Shown: positions 47,919 to 59,200, counted from the first letter of the stretch. The stretch: DNA of 64,000 nucleotides from Bryopsis sp. KO-2023 (GCA_030272585.1 BSYQ01000002.1:1240001-1304000); one strand, 5' to 3'. The notes: generated by a model from the sequence alone, not told the origin. A program made the numbers and translations.

Positions 47919-50900
47919 GAAACGCAGAAGGGCACGCCGTCACAGATATAAGCAGCGCCAGAAACTTCTTAGAAAAGAAAGGTTAGCTCGAAATGCAGAA
48001 GTGAATAAAAGAGCACAAGGGGAAATAGAAAAGAATGCTACCCAAGGTGCAGAGGGATCGATTATGAGTGCTAAGTTGGAAACTCGATCCAGTAAGTGCA
48101 GCACGCTTACTAGGACAAGTTCAGAATCCAGTTCGGAACCTGTCGACTCTGTTCATGGAGACCTTGGTAGTCCTGAAGGAACTGAGAATTCGGTATCGTT
48201 CCCGCCTCAAGGAACGAAACGAAGTCCGGAAGGAAGGGAACCCGCAAGGGAATCAAATAAGCCTGCCACTCGTTCACCACCAACTGACGAGTCAGCAGCC
48301 CCTGTTCAGGGAACAGGTAGAGGACAAAAAGTGGATGAAGGTCAGTATTCACCTTCTGAGCGTATGTTACCACTAGGAGGTCCTAACCATTTGAAATTTA
48401 TGGGATATGAGATCCGAGCCAGATTAGGAGGAGTACCGATCTCCGCCTATGTTGATTGTGGTGCAACGGAGAACTACATTACCAAGAAACTAGTTACGAG
48501 ACTGAAACTCGAAACAACCGAGTGCAAAAAGGGAGTCACTTTGGCGGACGGAACCCTATGTTCACTTGATCGGCGATGCGAAGACTTGCAGCTCAGGATG
48601 GGTACTTATACCACAACCCTTTCCGCAGACGTCTTCCCAAACCTTTCATATGACATGATACTAGGGCTTCCTTGGTTGATGCAGACCAATCCCAAACTGG
48701 ACTTTGCAACAGGCACGCTCAAAGTTCCAGTGGGTGCTGGATGGACAACTGTTCCTATGAAGGAACGACCATCAGACTACTTACAGCACCTAGCACCGGC
48801 TATTGATACAGTCTCAGCGAAGAAGTTATTCTCGCTCGTGAAGAACAGTCCAGAAGTTGATCAGGCATACCTTGTGGTTGTGCGACCAACCACCCCGGAA
48901 GATATGGCACATCTCATGCAGTATCCATATCTGGGAATTCCAGAAGAGCGTTTGAACGCTACTGGAACCACACCAGCTTATCTCCAGCCGGATGTGGAAA
49001 AGGTAATGCATTCGGGTCTCGACCCAAGGATCAAGGCTGTCCTCACAAGTTTCAAGGATGTGTTCCCGAAAGACTTACCACCCGGCGTTCCTCCAGTCAG
49101 AAAAGGCCACGAATTTAAGGTGGACCTGGAGGACGAACAAATGACCCCAATCCACCGTCCCTTGTACAAACTCTCTCCAGCCGAGCTGGACGAAGTTAGG
49201 ACACAGGTGGATTACCTCCTCGAACAAAGGAAGATCCGACCCTCCGAGAGTCCCTGGGGCGCACCCATACTCTTTGTTCCCAAGAAAGACGGAGGGTTGA
49301 GAATGTGTGTGGATTACCGTTGGATAAACAAGTTCACGGTAAAGAATAGGTATCCACTCCCTCTTCCTGAGGAGTTAATGGACCGTCTCGCCAGAGCGAA
49401 GATCTATACGAAGATCGACCTCCGCTCAGGCTACTGGCAGTTTCCCGTTCGACCCAAGGATACTCCCAAGACGGCATTCCGGACGAGATACGGACATTTC
49501 GAATTTCTCGTGTGTCCGTTCGGAATGACCAACTGCCCAGCCCAGTTCCAGACCATGGTTCAGGATTTGCTGGGGGAGTTCCTTGACGAGTTTGTAGTGG
49601 TGTTTATCGACGACATCCTGGTCTTTTCCAACTCGGTGGAAGAGCACGTCGAGCACCTAAAACTGGTCTTTGAACGGTTGCGGAAACATAAGTTATACGC
49701 AAAAGCCAGTAAGTGCGAAGTAGGGGTAGCAGAGACGGACTACCTGGGGTATCATTTGTCGGAAAAAGGCCTTCAACCGATGCAGGATAAGGTTAAGGCT
49801 ATTCAACAATGGAAGGAGTTAACTTCGGTCACTGATGTGCGAAGTTTCCTGGGAATGGTGTCTTACTATCGTAAGTTCATTCCTGAGTTCGCTAGGATTG
49901 CGAGTCCCTTGACAGATCTAACCAAGAAGGATACTGTCTGGGAATGGGGGCTGAACCAACGCAATGCCTACAACGAACTTAAGGATCGGATTAGCCGCGC
50001 ACCGATCTTACTCCTTCCTGATCCGGCTAAGGAGTACACCGTAATAACGGATGCATCTGGAACTGCATATGGAGCGGTTCTTACCCAGGATCATGGGAAA
50101 GGTTTGCAACCAATTGCATACCTTTCCAGACGATTAAAACCAGCTGAAACGCGATACTCCGCATATGAGCGGGAGCTGGGGGCAATAGCGTATGCTTTAG
50201 CCCAGTGGCGACACTACCTTGAGGGATGCGATGGGGGTGTGAAGGTGTTGACGGACCACAAACCGATCACCCACTTCATGAACCAGAGCACGTTGTCGCG
50301 GACCCAAACCCGGTGGTTAAACTCAGGGTTTTTCCAATCCATAGGTCCAAAAATCGTCTATATCCAGGGGAAAGCCAATGTCTTGGCTGATGCGTTATCC
50401 CGGAGCCTTCCTGGTCCGCCAGACCAGCTCAATAACCTCTCCACTTGGGAAGTGTTAGAGAAGGAGGCATGGAAAGAGGCTTTGAGAAGTGATGAACAAC
50501 TCAAGCCTATCTTTGAAAGGATGGAACGAGGGGTTTCTCCGCAATACAAGCTGGACGACGGGTTCTGTATTATACCAAGACAGACCCAGGTCCTAGTTTG
50601 CTTGTGGTCCCTGCTTCTTTCCAGAAACGGATTCTGGAAGAGCATCACGACGTTCCCAGTGCAGGTCATGTTGGAGCAGACCGCATGACCGAAGTACTTA
50701 CCCGCAGTTACTGGTGGAAAGGCGTTGGGTTAGCCGTAAAGGCATACGTAAAAACGTGCCCAACTTGTCAACTAAACAAATCGGACTTGCAAAGACAGAA
50801 AGGTCTTTTGCAGCCGTTGCCTATCCCAGACCAGAAATGGGAACAGATCACGACGGACTTGGTTACCGACCTACCGTCTTCCCATGGCTTCACAGCAATC

Positions 50901-51962
50901 GCTGTCTTTGTAGACCGATTGACGAAGTATGCGAGGTTCGTACCCTGTAACAAAACTATCACGGCGCCAGAATACGCAAAGCTGTTCGTGGAGAACATAT
51001 ACAAACACTACGGGCTGCCTAAAATCATAGTTTCGGATCGGGATCCAAGGTTCACAAGTTTGTTCTGGACCTCCCTTTTCAAACTTTTAGGTACCCAGCT
51101 CCGGATGAGCACTGCATACCATCCTCAAACGGATGGGCAGTCGGAAGTCACCATCCGGGTGCTGGAGGATTTCCTGCGTCCGTATGTGGAACGGTACCCA
51201 GACCGTTGGGTGGATTATTTGCCGACCGCGGAATTTGCCGCAAATAATTCACGGAATGTCTCCACAGGCTACGCGCCAGCCCATCTTCTGTATGGCCAGA
51301 ACATGGGGCAGATAGTTGTTGCCAGGAAGGGAGTTCGGACGGGCGATGAATCGGAAATGGCGGCTGAGATGGTACGTCGAATGGACGACCAAATGCGAAA
51401 CGCTAAGGCGAAATACGCAGAGGCACAGAACCGCATGTGCACCTCAGCAAACAAACGTCGAAGGAAAGTGGATTTTCAGGTTGGCGATGAAGTGCTGGTA
51501 CAAAGCAAGTATATTCCCCTTGCTTCACTTCAGAAAATTCCACCGAAAATCCGCCGGCGATTTGTTGGACCTTTCCGGGTGGCTAGCCGAATTGGGGCTG
51601 TCGCCTACCGTCTTGACCTTCCCGACCACTGGAAAATCCACCCAACTTTCCATGTGTCGAAACTGAAGGCTTACTCTCGGCTTGATGACGATCAGCGAGA
51701 GATAGACGCTCCAGAGGGGGAGCTAGTGGATGGAACCATCGAATTCGAGGTCGAGCGCATCCTTAGAGATCGGGGCACTACTCGCAAGGAGTACCTGATC
51801 CTTTGGAAGGGCTACGATTTGATGGAATCCACCTGGGAGCCAGAAAGCCACCTGGCCAATGCCCAGGACTTGCTGAAGGAGTACTTAGCCAACAAACCGG
51901 AGAATAAACAAGTGACCCAGTCTAAGAAAAAGACTAGGGCCCAACGCAGAACTCGAACCTAA
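47881..51962 (+). CDS. pol: Pol of element C (one frameshift between RNase H and integrase)
   Basis: Begins with a Lys/Arg-rich basic stretch directly after the heptamer, as in D. Domains: protease YVDCGAT (Asp codon 48454), reverse transcriptase FIDD (49603-49614), RNase H (VITDAS), integrase H2C2 zinc site, VSDRDPRF, DGQSEVTIR, and a chromodomain (FEVERIL ... LILWKGYD ... TWEPESHL). The first frame stops at 50688. The homologous continuation is in the next frame from about 50583 to 51962, so one base appears to be missing within about 50570-50590 (before the zinc-binding domain). The LTRs are identical, so this is either a very recent mutation or a sequence error. Otherwise intact and close to D pol. 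Confidence 0.9.
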
Positions 51963-52583
51963 ACAGGGATCATTACCACTCTGTTCACGCTCGACTTAAT
52001 ACTATCCTTCCGGCTGGGGGAAAAATATTAAGCCGAGAAAGTCGATTTGGAACGCTATCCAGATGGGATACCAAAAAGACTTAGGAAAAGAGCACCAAGT
52101 AGAACTCCCGGAAAAGCCTAGGGAAAGTTTCCATCTTTTCCTAGGGAAAGTTTCCATCTTTTCCGGCGAACGGGTTGCTATCTTTTCCCGTGACAGAACT
52201 GTGAACGGTTCGCAGGACGGGCTAGGGGTCAGTTTTCTTTCCGGGGAGGTTTACCTAACGCACAACTCACACGCTCATAGCGACTGACAACAGGTGATGG
52301 GGACATTGGATCAAGTGATGGGTTAATGTCCGACCTGGAGGTCACGTGATTGCGCCGCAGGTGGAACTGAGTTGACATAAGCAAGTTAGGGTAAAATCAA
52401 ATAGGCACAAACCCGTGTGGTGACGGCGACCTCCATAGAGTGTCACGTTACCGAGGTACGTTAGCTAATACGCCTAGCGTATCTTAAAGCAGACTTGCGA
52501 TCATTTTGGCCTGGTTATTCTCGGCGCGCATACAGAAAAGTCGGAGACTAGTCGGAGAACAAAGCGCAGCCAACAAAAAGAGA
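51963..52583 (+). other. Element C pol-ORF3 gap
   Basis: Contains two exact tandem-like copies of GAAAGTTTCCATCTTTTCC (from 52123 and 52146) and a third partial copy (52177-52192), echoing the leader motif at 44953. A GTCACGTGA palindrome lies near 52343. No ORF. This may control ORF3 expression. Confidence 0.5.
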
Positions 52584-54338
52584 ATGCCAAAGCACAGCCC
52601 GATCATGTGGCGCAGTGGTGAAAAAGCGGTTCAGGGAAAGGAGTCGAGTGGAAAACAACTGGGTGGCAGCGGAAAAACGAAAGGCAGTGGCGGCGAGAAA
52701 GGCGGAAAAGGAAAAAGTGGAACTCTCGCCGACGCTTGCCCACCCAGAGGGGAACCCAAACCACTTATCACACCACCTAAGGCGAAAATCATGAAAACTC
52801 TCCCAGCTCCTTCGGTGCTTTCGAAACTTCGGAACTTCGAAACGTCGTTGCTGAAAGGAACCTCCAAGATCGTAATTCGCCCACCGACAGAGTTGCCGGA
52901 AAAACTGCCGGAAAAACCTAGTTCCAGAACAGGAAAAACACTCGACCGTGACGCCGACCCAGCTACTCTCCAAGCTAGGTGTCAACGGTTGCAAGACGAT
53001 GTGTTGGAACTCCGTGCAGAACGCGACGCACAACGCGCGCGGGCGGATCAAGCAGAGAAGCACCTGAAAAAGTTTGAGGGTGCAGCTCAGAGACTCTGCA
53101 ATCAAGTAACCCAACTTGAATACGATCTGAAAATCGCTCAACAAGCGAGAGGAACAGCCGAACAGGAGCTGAGGCAGCTGCAAAAGGAACTCGATTCTGC
53201 GAACCAGACGCAGAAAAAGCTGAAAGCGCAGCTGACAAAACAGCAGCCGCACCTGACGTCCACAGACGAAAGGTCGGCCTGGCAAACGGCTGTGTACTCG
53301 TCTGAGGCACAGTCCGGGTTGATGAGCCGGTTGCTCCACAGCGTTCCCGCACGTCTTGGGGACTACGTGGAAAACCTTTGTCGGGCGACGATGGACGACA
53401 TCATCGAGCAGGGTGCTGGAGCTGCTGCTGCGATCAGAGACGGAGAGGAGCCTGTCTACTACGGCAAGGGAAGCGTTCCGGTTAACCACCGGCTTGCCGG
53501 GTATGACTATGCGCAGGTGGATAAAACGCTGGACAGGATCAGAAATCGTGCACCGGGGCACTTCGAAGTTCCCGACGTTGCAGACGATATGATCTCTGAG
53601 CCACAACCCAGGAGAATCCGCGACCTGACCGGGGGACAGACCGGGGGAAAGACCGACGAAAAGTCGGCGCCCAAGAAAAGGAAGGAGAGAGAGGAAGAGG
53701 AGGCGCTCGCCGACATGTCCAAGAGGTTCAAGGACAGGCGTGGGGAAAAGCCACCGATCTGTTTGTGGTGCTATTCGCCGCCGGCGCTGGCGAATAGCTA
53801 CGTGATCACCACATGCACGAGCCACACGGTGTGCCGAACCCACTGGAACCTCATGATTATCCTCGTGCGCTTATACGGGGTGTGGCAGGAACAGCGAATC
53901 GACCCGCCACAGGTTCAGCTGAAGGACCTACATTTGGACATGCGGGAGCCAGACTTCCAGCCACTCCTTCAGGCTCCACCCACGACCCAGACTCTCACCG
54001 AGTGCTATCAGTGCTTGCGAAGGGACATGGGCTTTCCGAAAGGCCTTGCCCTGAAGCGGTTGGGTCCGTTGGTGAAAAAGTGGGCGGAGGAGTATGAGAA
54101 GCGGGAAAAAGAGAGAACACCCGAACCAGAAACAAAAGGAGAACAAGACCCAAAACAGGACGAAGGAAAAAGCAGGAGTCCATCCTCGGAGCCCTCGTCT
54201 TTGGGACCTCTTCCTCCACCTGTGGATGAGGATTTCCCTCCTTTGGATTTGGATGAGGACGAGCCTCCGATCGACTTGGTGGAGGAGCCAGTCGATGACC
54301 CAGCTGACGAACCAGCTGAACAACCAGCCGGCGGCTGA
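52584..54338 (+). CDS. Element C ORF3: coiled coil plus RING-like Cys/His domain
   Basis: 584 aa from the ATG at 52584 (MPKHSPIMWRSG); the frame is open upstream but without an earlier ATG. Basic Gly/Ser/Lys-rich N-terminus, coiled coil about 132-220 (for example RLQDDVLELRAERDAQR), a globular-looking middle, a KKRKEREEEE patch, then Cys/His ligands: CLWC (393-396), Cys411-x2-His414-x2-Cys417-x2-His420-Trp, and CYQC (474-477). An acidic, Pro-rich tail follows. The spacing approaches the RING consensus C-x2-C-x(9-39)-C-x(1-3)-H-x(2-3)-C-x2-H-x(4-48)-C-x2-C, but the last gap (53) is slightly long. D1 ORF3 shares the layout and ligands but little other sequence. No signal peptide or membrane helix. 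Intact here, so selection may have kept it. Confidence 0.8.
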   Translation: MPKHSPIMWRSGEKAVQGKESSGKQLGGSGKTKGSGGEKGGKGKSGTLADACPPRGEPKPLITPPKAKIMKTLPAPSVLSKLRNFETSLLKGTSKIVIRPPTELPEKLPEKPSSRTGKTLDRDADPATLQARCQRLQDDVLELRAERDAQRARADQAEKHLKKFEGAAQRLCNQVTQLEYDLKIAQQARGTAEQELRQLQKELDSANQTQKKLKAQLTKQQPHLTSTDERSAWQTAVYSSEAQSGLMSRLLHSVPARLGDYVENLCRATMDDIIEQGAGAAAAIRDGEEPVYYGKGSVPVNHRLAGYDYAQVDKTLDRIRNRAPGHFEVPDVADDMISEPQPRRIRDLTGGQTGGKTDEKSAPKKRKEREEEEALADMSKRFKDRRGEKPPICLWCYSPPALANSYVITTCTSHTVCRTHWNLMIILVRLYGVWQEQRIDPPQVQLKDLHLDMREPDFQPLLQAPPTTQTLTECYQCLRRDMGFPKGLALKRLGPLVKKWAEEYEKREKERTPEPETKGEQDPKQDEGKSRSPSSEPSSLGPLPPPVDEDFPPLDLDEDEPPIDLVEEPVDDPADEPAEQPAGG

Positions 54339-54604
54339 GATGGCTTCTGGAGTGACAACGAAAAGCAGACCAAGCCGGAGACCAAGCTACCGTCCAAGCC
54401 AGAGACCAAGCCTCAAGACAGAACGGGGTTTTTCTGTGGGGTTGATCATGGGTTTGGTTTGGGATTTTTCATCGGTTTGTTTGGGGTTTAGTTTGACGTT
54501 TAGTTGGGGTTTTTGTTGTGGGTTTGTTTGGGGTTTCTTTTTCTTCTCGTTCGACCTTTTTCTTTCTTTCTTTCCAGGGTTGTGACGGGTGTGGACACCC
54601 TCTC

Positions 54605-54622
54605 GTGGGGGGGGGGACAAAT
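54605..54622 (+). promoter_or_regulatory. Element C polypurine tract
   Basis: GTGGGGGGGGGGACAAAT immediately before the 3' LTR; a G-rich tract in the expected place, similar in kind to D's. Confidence 0.65.
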
Positions 54623-54725
54623 TGATAGTAGAACTCGGGTTTAGGGTTATTGTGTAGTACAATGGGATGTACGACAGGGTTTATAGGGCAGGGGGCCCTC
54701 CTGTAAAAATTAATCTTCCCAGTGA

Positions 54726-54762
<37 letters not shown>

Positions 54763-54796
54763 TGCTTGTGTCTCGGGGTCCTAGACCCCCTTATCA
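54623..54796 (+). repeat. Element C 3' LTR
   Basis: 174 bp, identical to 44226-44399. After it, TTTAG and then the interrupted B pol resume. Confidence 0.95.
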
Positions 54797-54801
54797 TTTA
54801 G

Positions 54802-57800
54802 ACCAATTCAGTTGTGGGCCGGTAAGCTTTCTACTCTCATATGCAATGGGATGTCCCTCTTGAAGGAGAACTGCCCCTATTGCATTGTTAGAAGCATCCG
54901 TAATTACTTCAAAGGGTTTGGTAAAATCCGGCATAGCCAAGCAAGGTGCTTCTGTTAATGCCTTCTTCACCCCCTCAAAAGCGGCCTCACAAGCTGGAGT
55001 CCAATCCCATGTCTTTTGCTTTTTCAGCAAATCAGTGAGAGGTGATGCCAAAGAAGAGTAACCTTGGACGAACTTACGAAAGTAATTGGCAAGCCCGAGG
55101 AACGATCTCAAATCGTGTACCCCTTGTGGACGAGGCCAATCTCGTACTTTATTCGTTTTGCGAGGGTCTACAGAGATACCTTTGCGACCTACAATGAAGC
55201 CAAGGTAATGCAACTCTGTTTTGTTAAAGTCACATTTGGACTTCTTAAGGAACAATTTATGTTCTCTTAATCTTTGCATCACGGCTCTTACATGGGCCAC
55301 ATGTTCCTCTGGTGTTTTTGAGTAAATCAAAATGTCATCAAGGTAAATCAAGACATATTTGCCTATCATTCCCTGAAACACATGATTCATCAGTGTTTGG
55401 AACACTGCCGGAGCGTTCGTTAATCCCATTGGGAGAACCCGGTACTCAAATAACCCAAAAGGTGTTTTAAAGGCGGTTTTGGGGATGTCTTCCTCTTTGA
55501 CTCTCATTTGCCAATAACCGGCTCTGAGGTCAAGAGATGTGAAGCATCTCGCGCCTTGTAACTGATCAAGAAGGTCATCAATTCGCGGGATCGGGAACTG
55601 ATTCTTGATAGTTACTTTGTTTAAACCCCTATAGTCAATGCACATCCGGAAACCTCCATCCTTTTTAGGAACAAAGAGGACCGGAGCGCCCCATGGACTA
55701 GCACTCGGCTGAATTAATTCTTTTGGATAAGAGTTCGGACAACTGGTCCTCTATCTCTTTCCTTTCAGCAGGGGTATATCTAAATAAGGGTCTATTGACC
55801 GGACGCGTTCCCTCGACCAAAGGGATATCCGCTGCCACTGCCCTTTCTGGAGGATATTCCGCCAAACCAGAAATAAACAAATCATCAAAGTCCTTCAACA
55901 GAGCTTCCATTTGCTCCTCAGAAACTATGTCTGATTCACTCGTTTCATCCGCCAATTTCAGATGGGATGATATCTCTTCCATCTCACGAACTACCAACAA
56001 AATAGGTTTTATTGAAGTATCTTTCAACTTCCTTTTCACCTGTGGTATCGAGAGTAGAGATGCAACCTGTTTTTGGGGAATATCTTTACCCGTAGCTTTG
56101 GGTAATAATCCCTGACGAAGCAATATTCGTTGATGGGATGAAGTCGTTAAAGCGCACTTCTTCTCAAAGAAGTCTAAAACCGCTTTACGCTTCTGCAACC
56201 ACGTATCACCAAGAATAATACCAAATCGATCCAAAAGATCCAACACCAAACAATCAAGCTTCTCTCGATAGCCTTGAATTTTCAGTGTGATCTTTGTCTC
56301 TCCCATTATATCAATATTATCCCCATTTGCCAGCTCAGCCTGTGATCCAACGGTAGCTCGATAAGCTATCCCATTTTGTTCACAAAACTGTTTGGACAGG
56401 AAGGCTAATCCTTTAGCTCCTGAGTCCAAAAGATAATGGGCTGGGATTCCACTCAAGAGGCCCTCAAAATGCATTGCAAGCTTATCTTGCATGAGAAGCT
56501 CTGTTGCTTCCTCTGGCATTTTGGGTACGGGTGGATCATAGAACACATTCACGGGCCAAGGAATGCCAGGAAGTCTTTTCCGACTTTTCCCCTTTTTGGC
56601 TGTGAATAAAACTGTTCCCTTCTTGTATTGTGCAATCAATCTCATTGAGGTCAAGGCTGGATGCAACTCTTTAGACTTGCTGGAACAAGAATGCAACAAG
56701 AAGTATCATGGGGAGATCTCTTCTTTGCGAGAAGATAGTGATCGAGATATTTGTTGATATCCTTGAAAGGAGGATTCAACCACACATGCTGTCCACCTAA
56801 ATCTCTTTCCAGAAATTCAGAAGGTGTGCAAAATGTATTACATAAGGCACTGTTCACATCCGAACACCCATCCAACGTAAATACGCGGCCTGAAAATGTC
56901 TCAAGACGTTGGAACTCCGCCCTTGTAATTCCTTGGTGAGAATCTTCTCTCTCATCCCTAAATTCCACAGAAGATTTCATTTCTTCACTCTTTTGACTTC
57001 TGGTCAAGATTGGTGCAAGAAAAGCATCACAATCAATGTCCATTGGGTCAATTGTGGAATGTGGATTCAGATTCTTCTGATCTCTCAATTGTGTCCACTC
57101 AAGTGGGACTTCACAAGAACTGAGGTTCACCTTTTTCGATTGACCACACTTATGGCCTCTTGCCCATGGTTCCCCACAGAACCAGCATAAGCCAGCTTTC
57201 TTGCGAGCCTCCCTCTCACTCTCGGTCAACCGTACCACCGGTCTTCGTGAGGGCTGAGTGCCACTTTGAGCTTTAAGCCTTGGTTACTTAGGCTGATGCC
57301 TCTTCTTACTTCCTTTGGCTGGATCTGAGAAGGTAGTTTCCATACCTCTCTTTTTAGCCTTCCGGTCCGTAGTTTTCAACGGAAAACGAGCATCGTGACC
57401 CGGGGCTTTAGCCAACACATACGTTCGCAAGGCTGAGTAGCTTCTCCATTCCCGACCAAGTGTATCAGTCTCCACTTGTTTGCACAAGTGTGGATGGAGG
57501 CCCCTCAGAAGGATCCAACACTTGGTAGTGTCGTCCATTGGCTCTTTTCGCATTGCTAAGTGAGCATCCACAAAGCGTACGAAGCCAGGAGTATCGACCT
57601 TCTGGTCAATATGATCCTTGCAGGAAGTAAGGGCATTTTTTATGGAGTAATCTGTGGCAAGATCTCCAAATGTGCCATCTTCCAGGACTTGGCAGAATTT
57701 TTCCCAAGATAAAGACCCGTCCTCGAGTTCTTCCTTGGGTACCCTGGCCAATAAATGTCGGCGGGGTTTTGATCCGAGGAAAGTAGGTGCAATCACTCCC

Positions 57801-58075
57801 CACTCCTCTCTTGGGACTTTTGCTGCCCTGAAGTACATGGCTAATTCCAAACGGAATTCTGGCCACGGGACTTTGCCCTGGTACTTTTCAGGTTTATCAG
57901 CAGTCACTCTTCTGGTTTTGCCCAGGCTAGCATCTTTCTCTTGTTTGGTCACTTCAGACCTGAGAGTGCTAGGGGACTGTGGTCCCTCTGTTCTTTCACT
58001 TGGAGAGTCCTCATTGACTTCATCCAGAACAGACCCTTCTTCTAAGGCAAGTACCTCTTGTTCTTCTTGACTCAT
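54802..58075 (-). pseudogene. Element B gag-pol, 5' part (gag to RNase H start)
   Basis: Homolog of A residues 1 to about 1085, starting at the ATG at 58075. It includes the gag capsid region, zinc knuckle, methyltransferase-like segment (VWLNPPF retained), protease LLDSGA, reverse transcriptase YLDD and the RNase H start. Breaks relative to A: a Gln codon turned TAA at 57284-57286 (before the zinc knuckle), a 1-bp deletion near 56676 (after the methyltransferase-like segment), and a 1-bp insertion near 55720 (start of RT). Apart from these, the sequence is nearly identical to A, so the damage is recent. Confidence 0.92.
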
Positions 58076-58408
58076 GGTCACTTTTTATTTTGGTTTCCTT
58101 TGGACACAAACCCAACACAGCAAAACACTGGAAATTTGCCCAAAACTCTGAAACCCAACTTTTATCGCTTCACTAGCCCTTCGAGGACCTCTTGGGTCTC
58201 CTCGAACTCACAGAACTAGCTTTCCAATGATTCAGAAAAACAAACCCTAACTTTGTCGGGCTGTAACTTTTCACTCACAACTCCGAACGACCTCAAACAA
58301 GTTCCAAACAAAGCGTCGTGTTCTCGGCTTACTTTTAGACTCCTGTTTTGTCCAATTTCGAGTTGTTATGGCGTACTTATGCGTCAAAACGTGACGCGCT
58401 CTCTTCCT

Positions 58409-58420
58409 GCTCCGAAACCA
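58409..58420 (-). promoter_or_regulatory. Element B primer-binding site
   Basis: TGGTTTCGGAGC on the minus strand just inside the 5' LTR, same as A. Confidence 0.85.
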
Positions 58421-58422
58421 AC

Positions 58423-58659
58423 TGTTACAAAAACCTCCCAGAACCCCCCCTCGAAGCCTCCTTAACCCATCAAACCCCCACTCATTGATGGGACCCATGA
58501 CGTCATGTCATTTGGGCGAGGCACCAGGGTTCTTGAGCTATAGGATCTCCTATTGGGATCCTATGGACCTTAAGCTCTGACTAGGGTATCACTAGCGCCC
58601 ATAGCTAGTCTGTAGCTCTAGCTAGTGTATATAAGACATCTTGGTGATCACTCGTAACA
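58423..58659 (-). repeat. Element B 5' LTR
   Basis: 237 bp, identical by eye to 42022-42258; carries TGACGTCA at 58498-58505. Confidence 0.93.
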
Positions 58660-58876
58660 CGAGTGTCCAAGAATGCAGGGGATATTCAACGTGGTTGGTT
58701 GCCCCTCAAGTCACTTGTGCGTGTTGATAAAGATGACTATGTGAGATCCACTGCATACTAGTCGTTTGCCTCACACGTGGATTTGCGCTATTTTGATAAT
58801 ACCCAACCATCTCAAGTACCGTTCATACTCATATTTCATGATTAATACTATCTTCTTGATGAGCTCCGCTGGGAGC
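58660..58876. other. No gene seen
   Basis: Flank of element B; no motif recognised. Confidence 0.35.
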
Positions 58877-59200
58877 TTATCGCGTCGAGTCAATGCGCTC
58901 CTTCAATATATATATATATCTTTCATCTGCAAAATCCTTGAAAAACTTCGGTGGAATACCATCTACCTCAGGAGAAGAAGATCGAGGGAGAGAACGAATA
59001 GCGTCACGTATCTCTTCGGCCAAAAGAGGAGCAGTAAAAGAGCCCGGATCAATCATCGGAGCAAAAAGCCAAGGAACAGGGGGCGCACCCCCATCAAATC
59101 GGGATGGCAAACGAAAAAAATCCTCATAATAATCATACCAAATAGATAAATCCACAAATTCCCCCGAGTCTTGGGAAGAAAGCCAAAATAATTAGAAAAA
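58877..59200 (-). pseudogene. LINE (non-LTR) ORF2 fragment
   Basis: A minus-strand frame contains LSIWYDYYEDFFRLPSRF and, further on, LLAEEIRDAIRSLPRSSSPE then VDGIPPKFFKDF. This is the block just before the RT domain of LINE-type ORF2 proteins ('t-eEi--aI--lp--KsPGpDGip-eFyk'), where they align poly-RNA targets for target-primed reverse transcription. The frame ends in a TA-microsatellite and the RT itself is missing. Upstream of 59155 the frame is broken by a stop. It is a short relic. Confidence 0.65.

Larger units (their letters stand above)
44226..54796 (+). mobile_element. Element C: chromovirus with third ORF, nested in B
   Basis: A 10,571-bp plus-strand LTR retrotransposon inserted in the RNase H region of B. 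LTRs 44226-44399 and 54623-54796 (174 bp) are identical, including a (CT)10(GT)9 microsatellite. Target duplication TGTAG (44221-44225) / TTTAG (54797-54801) has one mismatch; the uninterrupted A sequence reads TGTAG there. Order: LTR, primer-binding site, 645-nt leader, gag, pol (-1 frame), ~620-nt gap, ORF3, G-rich tract, LTR. Same lineage as D but clearly distinct. Confidence 0.95.
42022..58659 (-). mobile_element. Element B: defective relative of A, split by element C
   Basis: Minus-strand chromovirus of the A family. LTRs 42022-42258 and 58423-58659 (237 bp) look identical. Flanks give ACGAG/CGAGT, a 4-5 bp duplication ambiguous by one base because of the terminal A/T. The internal region matches A base for base over long stretches. 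It is interrupted at 44225/54797 by element C and carries two premature stops (43273-43275 and 57284-57286) and two 1-bp indels (near 55720 and near 56676). Without C it would be about 6.07 kb. Confidence 0.93.

Noticed and set aside
52584..54338. ORF3 as a retroviral-type env gene, based on its position after pol
   Set aside because: It has no signal peptide, no transmembrane segment and no furin-like site; it has a coiled coil and Cys/His ligands instead.
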